Source: Phycisphaerales bacterium (GTDB lineage Bacteria; Planctomycetota; Phycisphaerae; Tepidisphaerales; Tepidisphaeraceae). Taken from it: a DNA stretch of 6,731 nt. The stretch spans positions 1 to 6,731 of the forward strand of contig JAQGHP010000078.1 of NCBI GenBank assembly GCA_028288775.1, read 5' to 3'. Position 1 is the first letter of the stretch; each line of letters begins with the position of its first letter. A program made the translations under genes and the position numbers. The notes beneath the pieces are model-generated. The model made no database searches and was not told the origin of the DNA. It worked only from the letters and a program-made list of their open reading frames with translations. Below, piece by piece: positions 1 through 5,638 of this stretch.

Positions 1-2
1 CA

Positions 3-296
3 CCCAATGCCCAGCCCGCTGGAATGCCGATGGACCGCCAGCCATCGCCGTCTTATCAGCAGCAACCCGCGCCCGCTCCCGCCAACGGTCCGCAGGGGAC
101 CGGCGTAAATCCGTCGAATATGCCGCCCTCCGGCCAGGGAACAACCGTGAATGGACAGGGCGTGCTGGTGACGCCTTCGGTCACGGTGACGCCAACGAAT
201 CCGGGCCAGCAGCAGACTCTGCCGCCCTCGCAGCAGCCTGGCAATCAGAATCCATCCGTGAACGTCAATCCGCCGCAGCAGAATCCGCAGCCGTGA
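3..296 (+). CDS. Pro/Gln/Asn-rich low-complexity protein, C-terminal part
   Basis: The reading frame is open at the left edge and ends at TGA 294-296, so this is the C-terminal 97 residues of a longer protein. The visible part is almost only Pro, Gln, Asn, Gly, Ser, Thr and Val, with runs such as YQQQPAPAPANG, VTPSVTVTPTNPG and NPPQQNPQP. There are no cysteines, no hydrophobic segment and almost no charged residues, so it should be disordered. Such tails occur on exported or surface-linked planctomycete proteins, but no domain is visible and the function cannot be told. The in-frame ATG codons at 24 and 30 are more likely internal methionines than starts, because the same composition continues upstream of them. 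A GC-rich hairpin follows 37 bases after the stop. Confidence 0.6.
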   Translation, partial: PNAQPAGMPMDRQPSPSYQQQPAPAPANGPQGTGVNPSNMPPSGQGTTVNGQGVLVTPSVTVTPTNPGQQQTLPPSQQPGNQNPSVNVNPPQQNPQP

Positions 297-333
297 TCGT
301 GATGTCATGGTGAGTAGGGAAGAGGTTTCGACG

Positions 334-362
334 GGCCGCCGGGAGGGGCACTCCCGGCGGCC
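334..362. terminator. Strong GC-rich hairpin between convergent genes
   Basis: A perfect 12-bp stem, GGCCGCCGGGAG (334-345) with CTCCCGGCGGCC (351-362), closes on a 5-nt loop. It lies 37 bases after the stop of the + strand gene and beyond the 3' end of the - strand arabinofuranosidase gene, so it could stop transcription from both sides. It lacks a proper U-tract on either strand (GTTCTG on +, CGTCG on -). Intrinsic termination is therefore plausible but not certain, and it may only protect 3' ends of mRNA. Confidence 0.5.
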
Positions 363-367
363 GTTCT

Positions 368-406
<39 letters not shown>

Positions 407-460
407 CGCAAAGATGTAAAACGTAAAGACCTAAGCCCGGCGATTCGCACGACCTTCCCA

Positions 461-478
461 CGTTTTTACTTTTTACTT
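461..478. repeat. Inverted copy of the heptamer repeat across a stop codon
   Basis: CGTTTTTACTTTTTACTT is the reverse complement of AAGTAAAAAGTAAAAACG. Its two halves match the heptamer array at 370-386 and 398-408. It contains the TAA stop (473-475, - strand) of the arabinofuranosidase gene, so the repeat supplies the end of that reading frame. The - strand transcript could fold the two copies into a long A/U stem enclosing about 50 bases. Confidence 0.65.
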
Positions 479-1999
479 CCCCTCGCGAAGCCTCGCCCGG
501 ATGGCCGTGACAGACCGCGGCGGAAATACATGCCGTCCCGTTTCTGCAATGTCGGTCGCGACACGTTGCACTGCCACATTTCGTGCATCTTCGAACGTGT
601 TATACGCGGCAAGATCTTCGTGGGTAATCACCATATTGGTTGCTTCTGCGATCATTGCGCCATTGGCCAATCGCACCTCCGCCTCCTGGGGGAACGAAGC
701 GTGCGGGTTCACCACCGTCAGCGTGAGCACGTCTCCCTTGAGCGAGGCCGACCCCGACAGCCCGGCGATCTGCCGCCTTTCGTCGCCGACGGCGAACGGG
801 ATGGCCGGCGCGTCGAACGTCGTCCGCAGGCTCCTGCCGCCGCGGTGAGACTGGTAGAGGTCGAAGACGTGATAGGTGGGCGTGAGCAGCATGCGGTCGC
901 CCTCCGTCAGCACGAGCGCCTGAAGCACGTTGACCATCTGCGCGATATTCGCCATCACCAGCTTTTCGGCATGGCGGTGGAACGAATCGAGCGTGATGGC
1001 CGCGGCCAGCGCATCCCGCAGCGTGCTCTGCTGCCACAAGTGCGCCGGATTGCGCCCGGGCGTCGGGAAGTGCCACGTCCCCCATTCATCGACCACCAGC
1101 CCGATCTTCCGCTCCGGATCAAACCCGTCCATCAGCCCGCGCTGCTCGACGATCAGGTCGTCCATCCGCGCGGCCTTTTCCAACAGCTCGTACCACTGGT
1201 TGACGTCAAACTCCGTCGCCGACGGCCCGGCGGTGCCGCAGTAGTAATGCGCCGCGTAGCCTTGAATGTGCGGAAACTTCCCGAGCTTCGATAAAAATCG
1301 CCGAGTCCAGTCCGCGTTATTCCCGTCCGGCCCACACGCAATGAGGAACGGCTTGGTCCCCGAAAAATCGCGGAGGTAGGTCGCGTAGCGTTTGTATTCC
1401 GCCGCATAATCCTCCGGGCAGAAATTTCCGCCGCACCCCCAGTTCTCATTCCCCACGCCCCAGTGCCGCACCCCAAACGGCATCGGCGACCCGTTCCCCG
1501 CCCGCCGGCGGGCGAGCGTCGAATCCCCCGCAAAATTGCAATACTCCATCCACTCCCGCATCTCCCGCACGCTCCCGCTGCCCACGTTCCCCGCCAGGTA
1601 AGGCTCCGCCCCCAGATACCGGCAAAGCTGCAGGAACTCGTGTGTGCCGAAGTGGTTGGTTTCGATATTCTGCCCCCACCAAAGGTTCACCCGCCGCGGC
1701 CGCTCCTTCCGCGGCCCCACGCCGTCCTCCCAATGATAATCATCCGCATAACACCCCCCCGGCCACCGAATCACCGGCGGCCGAATCCTCCCCAGCGCCT
1801 CGAGCACGTCCGCCCGAATCCCCCCGACATTGGCGATCGCCGAGTCCTCCCCGACCCAGATGCCGTCGTCGATACAACCTCCCAAATGCTCCGCAAACTG
1901 CCCATGCAACTCTGGCCGAATCGCGCCGACGGGCTCTTCCAGCGAAATTGAAATCGTCGCCAATCCCAAGGGTGATTTCCCGACCCCGCCCGTGACCAA
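473..1999 (-). CDS. GH51 alpha-L-arabinofuranosidase
   Basis: Releases terminal alpha-L-arabinofuranosyl units from arabinoxylan, arabinan or their oligosaccharides (EC 3.2.1.55) by the retaining GH51 mechanism. At 508 residues it has the usual family length. Numbered from TTG 1999, the motifs in order are: GQFAEHLGG (33-41); RWPGG then YHWEDGVGP (78-95), the family's R(Y/W)PGG...WEDGVGP block; GVGNENWG (181-188) with acid/base Glu185; and VVDEWGTWH (302-310) with nucleophile Glu305. A beta-rich C-terminal domain follows from about residue 370. No signal peptide is seen, which suits a cytoplasmic enzyme acting on imported oligosaccharides. The start is uncertain: an in-frame TGA directly precedes TTG 1999, and no in-frame ATG lies before the conserved N-terminus. 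TTG 1969 or 1963 (protein beginning MATISISLEEP) match family starts better. There is no carbohydrate transporter or other glycosidase beside it. Substrate preference cannot be read from sequence. Confidence 0.93.
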   Translation of the reverse strand: MVTGGVGKSPLGLATISISLEEPVGAIRPELHGQFAEHLGGCIDDGIWVGEDSAIANVGGIRADVLEALGRIRPPVIRWPGGCYADDYHWEDGVGPRKERPRRVNLWWGQNIETNHFGTHEFLQLCRYLGAEPYLAGNVGSGSVREMREWMEYCNFAGDSTLARRRAGNGSPMPFGVRHWGVGNENWGCGGNFCPEDYAAEYKRYATYLRDFSGTKPFLIACGPDGNNADWTRRFLSKLGKFPHIQGYAAHYYCGTAGPSATEFDVNQWYELLEKAARMDDLIVEQRGLMDGFDPERKIGLVVDEWGTWHFPTPGRNPAHLWQQSTLRDALAAAITLDSFHRHAEKLVMANIAQMVNVLQALVLTEGDRMLLTPTYHVFDLYQSHRGGRSLRTTFDAPAIPFAVGDERRQIAGLSGSASLKGDVLTLTVVNPHASFPQEAEVRLANGAMIAEATNMVITHEDLAAYNTFEDARNVAVQRVATDIAETGRHVFPPRSVTAIRARLREGK

Positions 2000-2210
2000 T
2001 CAGTGACCGATGGGCCGATCGTACCCAACACCCTCCCACCCCGCCTACCCCATTTCCAGCCCGCCGCAGCGGTTCCGCGACCGATTACCGCCAACCCGAA
2101 TTCCGCGGCCCCGAACCAAGTCAACCACTCCGTCTCCATGCCGGGGCAAAGCGGCGCCCAGCCACGCCCGTTGAAACCAACGAACCCGCCGCCGCGCCGC
2201 CCCGGATTTG

Positions 2211-2262
2211 TTCGCCCTCCGCGGTTCCCAGAATAGTAAAAGAGACTTCGCCCTACGCGGTT
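2211..2262. repeat. Imperfect direct repeat, 16 bp, period 36
   Basis: TTCGCCCTCCGCGGTT (2211-2226) recurs as TTCGCCCTACGCGGTT (2247-2262), differing at one base. On the other strand it reads AACCGCGGAGGGCGAA, resembling degenerate 'CGCGGAGGGCG' words that I recall from intergenic DNA of planctomycetes. Its role is unknown. Confidence 0.55.
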
Positions 2263-2292
2263 TGACAAGGTATGGGCGGACAAGGGAGATAG
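2262..2292 (+). promoter_or_regulatory. Possible promoter: consensus -35 with weak -10
   Basis: TTGACA (2262-2267) is a perfect -35 hexamer. The best -10 candidates are poor: GAGATA at 18-bp spacing or AGATAG (2287-2292) at 19 bp. If used, transcription would begin near 2298 and serve the zinc-ribbon gene, skipping the start of the possible small peptide gene. The two readings conflict, and the weak -10 keeps confidence low. Confidence 0.22.
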
Positions 2293-2294
2293 AT

Positions 2295-2429
2295 GTGATC
2301 GACAACCAGGTTGCCAGGGAAATTCGTAACGCCATTCAGGAAAGCGGGCCGGGGTGGTGCCGTGGGCAATCCTCGCCGGTATGCGCGGTGGTTGCTGGCG
2401 TGCTGTGGCTGGCGCTGCGGAAGCGGTAG
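2295..2429 (+). CDS. Possible 44-residue single-span membrane peptide
   Basis: GTG 2295 is preceded by GGGAG at 2284-2288 (6-nt spacing), one of the better ribosome-binding sites in the window. The frame runs to TAG 2427-2429, only 9 bases before the GTG of the next gene. The peptide has a charged N-terminal half (IDNQVAREIRNAIQES) and a hydrophobic C-terminal stretch (VCAVVAGVLWLAL, about 29-41) capped by RKR, as in a small tail-anchored membrane protein. I recognise no family. The frame stays open upstream to 2208, so a longer or decayed gene is possible, and it could also be chance. Confidence 0.35.
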   Translation: MIDNQVAREIRNAIQESGPGWCRGQSSPVCAVVAGVLWLALRKR

Positions 2430-2438
2430 GATGATGGG

Positions 2439-2810
2439 GTGAAGCGACGCTGCACCGGCTTATCGGCGCTCTCCTTCGTGCTGCTGACGGCGGCCGTGTT
2501 CATACCCTTGACCGGCATTTATGCCACGAACGACGGCTACTACGTCGGCCGCTTCGATGGCTGGCACCGGAACATCAACGCCGTGGGATGGCTGGTGCGA
2601 TGGCTATGGGCCGAAGTTCCCGGCACCAGAATCGACGGCTTGGCGATCGTGTGGGTCGCCCTGTCCATCATGCCCGTCCGCTGGTTGGTCGTGAACGAAC
2701 TGCTGGCACGCAAGAGAGGGCGGCTGGGGAAGTCTTGCCGTTCCTGCGGCTACAACCTCACCGGCAACCTGAGCGGCACGTGCCCGGAGTGCGGGGTGAA
2801 GGTACGATGA
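2439..2810 (+). CDS. Small membrane protein with C-terminal zinc ribbon, planctomycete type
   Basis: This 123-residue protein starts at GTG 2439, with TAGGA seven bases upstream. It has a first hydrophobic segment at about residues 8-28 (ALSFVLLTAAVFIPLTGIYA). A Trp-rich extracytoplasmic or amphipathic stretch follows (NINAVGWLVRWLWAEV), then a second hydrophobic segment at about 65-89, a basic ARKRGRLGK linker, and a four-cysteine ribbon (Cys100, Cys103, Cys115, Cys118; CxxC-X11-CxxC). The ribbon core GYNLTGNLSGTCPECG is a signature I know from many small planctomycete membrane proteins, and it is the best taxonomic clue here. Two spans should place the ribbon in the cytoplasm, where it may bind Zn2+. 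Its cellular role is unknown. The spacing suggests transcription with the small frame just upstream. A REP-like hairpin follows the stop and may mark the end of the transcript. Confidence 0.8.
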   Translation: MKRRCTGLSALSFVLLTAAVFIPLTGIYATNDGYYVGRFDGWHRNINAVGWLVRWLWAEVPGTRIDGLAIVWVALSIMPVRWLVVNELLARKRGRLGKSCRSCGYNLTGNLSGTCPECGVKVR

Positions 2811-2821
2811 GACGGGAAATC

Positions 2822-2913
2822 CAAAGGGGTCGATTCAAAGGGGTCGGTCGATTCAAAGGGGTCGGGAGTCTTTGATGCGTTATCCATTATTCAAAGACTC
2901 CCGACCCCTTTGA
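2822..2913. repeat. REP-like element: three tandem boxes and a perfect 23-bp hairpin
   Basis: The box CAAAGGGGTCG occurs three times in the same orientation (2822-2832, 2836-2846, 2854-2864) and once inverted (2902-2912). The third copy opens a perfect 23-bp inverted repeat, 2853-2875 against 2891-2913, with a 15-nt loop (2876-2890). GGGGTC-GGAGTC hairpins of this kind resemble the repetitive extragenic palindromes mobilised by REP-associated tyrosine (Y1/IS200-like) transposases. No transposase is in the window, so it would have been moved in trans. It starts 12 bases after the zinc-ribbon gene and may also end or stabilise that transcript. That it is a REP family member is inferred from form only. 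Confidence 0.7.
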
Positions 2914-2941
2914 TTTGTCGTTATAGAATCGTGGTTCTCGC

Positions 2942-3001
2942 TTGCCGGGCCCATCCCTACGGAGATACGTAGCTAACTGCTGCAGTGGACCGGCCCGGCA
3001 A
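2942..3001. repeat. 10-bp inverted repeat upstream of the DUF4240-like gene
   Basis: TTGCCGGGCC (2942-2951) and GGCCCGGCAA (2992-3001) are perfect inverted repeats around 40 bases of unpaired or weakly paired sequence. The right arm ends 47 bases before ATG 3049. It could be a leader structure or an operator with well-separated half-sites. No clear -35/-10 pair is visible around it. Confidence 0.4.
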
Positions 3002-3048
3002 AGGAAATTGTAAAGGCGACACCCGGATACGGACTGAGGATTCTCAGT

Positions 3049-3435
3049 ATGAGCGAAGCTGATTTCAATCCTAACGAAATATCTGAATGGTTCTGGCGCG
3101 TTATTAACCAGTCGCAGCTCGACCGCAATGAATTGAACAAACGTCTGCAAAATATGTCCGAGGAGCAGATCATTCGTTTTCACGATGAATTTGAAGACGT
3201 GGCAGCCCAGCTTACTGATCCCCCATACTCCGACCATATGGGTGAGGATGCCTCCGAAGACACAATCAAGGATGTTGCGGAGTGCATAGTGTCGCAAGGA
3301 ATGAGCTATTATTCTGATATCTGGAAGCATCCGGAAAAGACGCCCGATTACAGAAAATGCAAAGCAATGACAACATTTAGTGGGGTGGCAGGAAAGGTAT
3401 TTTCAGAGCGATTTGGGCGATCGATTCACGGGTAG
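3049..3435 (+). CDS. DUF4240-like protein
   Basis: This 128-residue soluble protein starts at ATG 3049, with GAGGA (3036-3040) eight bases upstream. The pattern ISEWFWRVINQS (11-22), then LNKRLQNMSEEQIIRFHDEFEDVAAQL (29-55), then DVAECIVSQGMSYYSDIWKHPEK (75-97) follows the DUF4240 layout: FW.LI..S, 'L..ls.eeii.F...f', and a later 'w.is.G...y...l.dP'. The family's function is not established, and no catalytic motif is evident. Members are common as lone accessory genes in diverse bacteria. Two 60-base stretches counted by hand (3061-3180) are about 43% GC, well below the flanks, which suggests recent acquisition. It leads a group of three same-strand genes, with 18 bases to the next start. The family call rests on recalled sequence pattern. 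Confidence 0.72.
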   Translation: MSEADFNPNEISEWFWRVINQSQLDRNELNKRLQNMSEEQIIRFHDEFEDVAAQLTDPPYSDHMGEDASEDTIKDVAECIVSQGMSYYSDIWKHPEKTPDYRKCKAMTTFSGVAGKVFSERFGRSIHG

Positions 3436-3453
3436 TGCGTATGGGGACTGCTG

Positions 3454-4020
3454 ATGGAATCAACGCTAAGATTAATGGAATCGGCATACGCTGAGTTGCG
3501 AACTCCCCATCAGTCTTCGGGGCTGGGATTGAGGGATGTTTTGTTCGTTTTGGCCAACCGTGCGTTCGACCGCCCTTGGAGCATGGAGATTTTCGACAAT
3601 CCCGAGAGGACCGATCAATACTCGGTGGCGGTCGCGTTGTGGGACTACTTCGCCGATTTTCCGGACCACGAAGTTCTTGCAGAGTCGGGGCATCCGACCG
3701 ACAGCCCCGGGTACTGGGCCCTGCACAATTCGATGCTCCCGAATAAGCCGACAATTGAGCGTTCGCTCCACGCGTTTCCTCGTGAAGATGTCGATGCCTT
3801 TCTGATCGCATTCTCGCGGCACAGCTTTTCATACGTACCGACGGGTGTCCCGCTGTTCAACGTCGACGAAATCGAATTCCGCGCGGGCAACACGACCAGC
3901 GGCGTCGCGCTCAGGTGGTGGGGAGAGGGTCCCCCTCAATGGCATCCCGCAATCGCAGAAATACAGACGTTCATCGCGCGATTGAGCAAGCAGGCCAACC
4001 TTGGCCTATTCGGCGGGTAG
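3454..4020 (+). CDS. Unrecognised soluble protein, 188 aa
   Basis: The gene starts at ATG 3454, with GGGG at 3443-3446 seven bases upstream, and ends at TAG 4018-4020. The product is acidic to neutral and aromatic-rich, with no signal peptide, membrane segment or cysteine. Recognisable stretches are LGLRDVLFVLANRAFDRPWSMEIFDNPERTDQYSVAVALWDYFADF near the N-terminus, an alternating pattern suggesting an alpha/beta fold, a middle part with AFPREDVDAFLIAFSRHSF, and a C-terminal ALRWWGEGPPQWHPAIAEIQTFIARL helix. I do not recognise a family. Size, solubility and tight linkage to a DUF4240-like gene are compatible with an immunity or regulatory role, but nothing in the sequence proves it. The region around its start resembles the region around the next gene's start. 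Confidence 0.75.
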   Translation: MESTLRLMESAYAELRTPHQSSGLGLRDVLFVLANRAFDRPWSMEIFDNPERTDQYSVAVALWDYFADFPDHEVLAESGHPTDSPGYWALHNSMLPNKPTIERSLHAFPREDVDAFLIAFSRHSFSYVPTGVPLFNVDEIEFRAGNTTSGVALRWWGEGPPQWHPAIAEIQTFIARLSKQANLGLFGG

Positions 4021-4033
4021 TAACCGTAGGGCG

Positions 4034-4423
4034 ATGAAATCAACCAGTATCCGTCGTGTTCTAGGGGAATGTCGGCGGTGCAAAAGCGTGGCAACCGATC
4101 TCTACATCAAGGTGTATCCGAAAAATGCGGACTTTCATGTCGGCGAGAACTTCACTCGCCTGCTTGAGGCGGTCGGCGCGTGGTCCGTGTTTCGAGGTCC
4201 ATGGTCCCGATTTAGTTGCGGTCGAGGCATGCTGGTCCAAGAGGAGGTCAGCGTCGAAGGACCCTTGATGCATGAGGACGTGATTGGTCTGATGTTCCGG
4301 CATGGCAACGGATCAAGACGTTGGTTCCCCTACCAATCCGAGAGCGGATACCCCGTCCACGGGAGGCGTCCGGTCAGCGCGAGAATTACGTGCAGTTGCT
4401 CATATCCCTTGTGGCGCGCCTGA
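4034..4423 (+). CDS. Unrecognised protein, 129 aa, possibly with a chimeric C-terminus
   Basis: The start is ATG 4034, with TAGGG shortly upstream and 13 bases after the previous stop. An in-frame ATG at 4001 lies inside the preceding gene and is less likely. The product opens with STSIRRVLGECRRCKS, a CxxC that could bind metal. A mixed segment follows (TDLYIKVYPKNADFHVGENFTRLLEAVGAWSVFRG), then VQEEVSVEGPLMHEDVIGLMFRHG. No family is recognised. From about residue 99 the frame runs over the 3' end of the oppositely oriented neighbour (94-bp overlap) and becomes composition-poor (VHGRRPVSARITCSCSYPLWRA). The original C-terminus may have been lost when this gene was joined to its present neighbour, leaving a read-through tail. 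The N-terminal 95 residues look like normal coding sequence. Confidence 0.6.
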   Translation: MKSTSIRRVLGECRRCKSVATDLYIKVYPKNADFHVGENFTRLLEAVGAWSVFRGPWSRFSCGRGMLVQEEVSVEGPLMHEDVIGLMFRHGNGSRRWFPYQSESGYPVHGRRPVSARITCSCSYPLWRA

Positions 4424-4998
4424 CGGACGGCTTCAATGAAACCCGGCAGTTCACGGCGGCACTTCTCCAGCAGGATGACAAAACGCACTTGTGACTTCAT
4501 GCCGGCGTCCACTTTTTGGGCGTCAATGAAGTCGTTCGCACGATCAAACTGACCCATTACCGCCAGCGTGCAGCCAATATCCTCCAACGCCAGCGGGCTT
4601 GATGCGGCCTGTTTCGCACTGTCAACGTCACCGTTCAGGCACAGTTGCACATGCACATCCACTTGAGTCTTCATTCGCTCGATAATGGAGTCGTCGTCGC
4701 ATTCGGGATGCTGACGGCCTGCGGCGTCCAAGGAGGGCAGTTTCAGCGGGCGGTTCGTGTCGACGGTTTTCGGGTCAATGTTTGTGATCGAACCGCAAAG
4801 CAAATCCTCCACGGTCATTCCGGAAATGATCGCCCCAAGCCGAGTCGTCAGGTCGTGACGACCCACAAGAGCGGCGACGCCGCCGGCCATTCGGATCAGA
4901 AAAATATTTACACGACCTTGGGCTGACGCCGCCTCCAGTTCCACGACGACATCTTCAATCTGGCGATCAACCTCCGCCCGGGCAATTGCACTCGGCAT
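4330..4998 (-). CDS. Unrecognised helical-repeat-like protein, 222 aa
   Basis: From ATG 4998 the product is soluble and mostly helical. It begins with a charged helix (AIARAEVDRQIEDVVVELEAASAQGRVNIFLIRM), followed by an LVGRHDLTTRLGAIISG segment. A second half has TPR-like helix pairs (VQLCLNGDVDSAKQAASSPLALEDIGCTLAVMGQFDRANDFIDA and the following helix), and the end is PWTGYPLSDW. There is no signal peptide, transmembrane segment or catalytic motif. I recognise no family; it may be a protein-interaction module. The frame stays open upstream to ATG 5601, but that stretch is Arg/Pro-rich with no domain and reads as non-coding. ATG 5019 is the main alternative start. ATG 4998 is preferred because TATACT lies six bases upstream, placing a likely transcription start at or next to the ATG (leaderless mRNA). 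Codon choice is normal for the window throughout this part. Confidence 0.68.
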   Translation of the reverse strand: MPSAIARAEVDRQIEDVVVELEAASAQGRVNIFLIRMAGGVAALVGRHDLTTRLGAIISGMTVEDLLCGSITNIDPKTVDTNRPLKLPSLDAAGRQHPECDDDSIIERMKTQVDVHVQLCLNGDVDSAKQAASSPLALEDIGCTLAVMGQFDRANDFIDAQKVDAGMKSQVRFVILLEKCRRELPGFIEAVRQARHKGYEQLHVILALTGRLPWTGYPLSDW

Positions 4999-5004
4999 TG
5001 CCAA

Positions 5005-5010
5005 AGTATA
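5005..5010 (-). promoter_or_regulatory. Candidate -10 box (TATACT) for a leaderless transcript
   Basis: On the - strand TATACT ends six bases before ATG 4998, the distance expected between a -10 box and the transcription start. The -35 position holds only a T-rich run (TTTTTC at 17 bp), so the promoter would depend on its -10 box. The shape suggests an mRNA beginning at the start codon. Confidence 0.3.
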
Positions 5011-5087
5011 CGCCCTCATTCCAGAGCGAAAAAAGTGCGGAAGACGACGGCGGGCGAACACGGGAAGGAATGCCGACCCCCCCATCT

Positions 5088-5102
5088 CCCGCCGTCGGCG
5101 GG
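5088..5102. repeat. Short GC palindrome upstream of the 4330-4998 gene
   Basis: CCCGCCG (5088-5094) and CGGCGGG (5096-5102) are perfect inverted repeats around one base. A related GACGGCGGGCG lies at 5046-5056. Both sit 50-100 bases upstream of the - strand gene and may be simple GC-rich palindromes or part of its control region. Confidence 0.3.
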
Positions 5103-5113
5103 GAAGTAAAACG

Positions 5114-5155
5114 GGTCGAGTGCGATAGCATTTGACGCAATTATCGTACTCGACC
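5114..5155. promoter_or_regulatory. 14-bp inverted repeat: operator or terminator hairpin
   Basis: GGTCGAGTGCGATA (5114-5127) pairs with TATCGTACTCGACC (5142-5155) over all 14 positions, 13 Watson-Crick and one G-U on the + strand transcript. The loop is 14 nt. On the - strand the hairpin is followed by CGTTTTACTT, a weak U-tract, so it could terminate a - strand transcript from the 5160-5816 region. A third copy of the outer half-site, CTCGACCC, lies at 5164-5171. It would also suit a dimeric repressor binding about 115 bases upstream of the 4330-4998 gene. Confidence 0.5.
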
Positions 5156-5421
5156 TGCTCCGTCTCGACCCACTTTTGCGCTCGTTCGGGTTGCTTGGAA
5201 CGGAGGCCCTTTCCCTGGCGTTTGCAGAGCGAACTCCGTCTCCCATTGCCCATGGCGCGCCGCGGTAGTTTAAGATGGGGGCTATTGGCGAACACGGCGG
5301 GGCAATTCGCGGGCAATATGGCTTGCGGAATAATCCGAAAAGTGATCGGAGCTGAGTTCTCGTAAGCTATTTGTCTAAAGATGTTTGTGCGACGAAATGT
5401 AAACCGCCGTTCGGAGCCCCG

Positions 5422-5476
5422 TTGCCCATGATTGCCCATGATTGCTCCAATTTTGACTCCTTTGGAAATGGGCAAT
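5422..5476. repeat. 10-bp tandem repeat with inverted partner (TTGCCCATGA)
   Basis: TTGCCCATGA is repeated exactly at 5422-5431 and 5432-5441, followed by a diverged TTGCTCCAAT. The reverse partner ATGGGCAAT (5468-5476) pairs perfectly with ATTGCCCAT (5431-5439), and inside it TCCAA (5446-5450) pairs with TTGGA (5462-5466). The result is a two-part hairpin with a one-sided bulge. The same TTGCCCATG word also occurs at 5246-5254. Confidence 0.5.
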
Positions 5477-5600
5477 GACGCCGGGGATGGCAAGATGGGT
5501 GTGAGCGGATGATCCTGCTCCGCGTCAAGCCTCGGTGCGCCATGCCTCCGGCCTCTCCCGTTGGTTTTTCGGTGCGTGAAAAGAACGGGGTGGCCTTCCA

Positions 5601-5638
5601 ATGTCCCATCTGTTTTTGATGGGACGGGCGTGGGACAT
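5601..5638. repeat. Nested TGTCCCA inverted repeats
   Basis: GTCCCATC (5603-5610) and GATGGGAC (5618-5625) form an 8-bp stem with a T-rich 7-nt loop. ATGTCCCA (5601-5608) can instead pair with TGGGACAT (5631-5638), so two mutually exclusive hairpins share the left arm. A further GGGACAT occurs near 5726. Such alternatives can act as switches, though chance is not excluded. Confidence 0.4.

Larger units (their letters stand above)
2000..2294. other. Intergenic region between divergent genes
   Basis: This stretch separates the - strand arabinofuranosidase gene from the + strand small genes. Open frames exist on both strands but are Pro/Arg- or Gly/Trp-rich with no domain, as expected from GC-rich non-coding DNA. 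It holds an imperfect direct repeat (2211-2226 and 2247-2262) and a TTGACA box at 2262-2267. I see no convincing promoter for the arabinofuranosidase gene. Confidence 0.5.

Noticed and set aside
530..1294. 254-residue open frame on the + strand
   Set aside because: It lies opposite the arabinofuranosidase gene and is Arg/His/Pro-rich, the usual antisense shadow of a GC-rich gene.
2003..2236. 77-residue Pro-rich open frame on the + strand
   Set aside because: Composition is that of GC-rich spacer, there is no ribosome-binding site, and it crosses the direct repeat.
2887..3330. 147-residue open frame on the - strand
   Set aside because: It runs through the REP-like arm and lies opposite the DUF4240-like gene, which has a family pattern and a ribosome-binding site.
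4999..5601. In-frame upstream extension of the 4330-4998 gene, giving a 423-residue protein
   Set aside because: The added 201 residues are Arg/Pro/Ser-rich, with no domain and many features of translated intergenic DNA, and they cross three inverted repeats.
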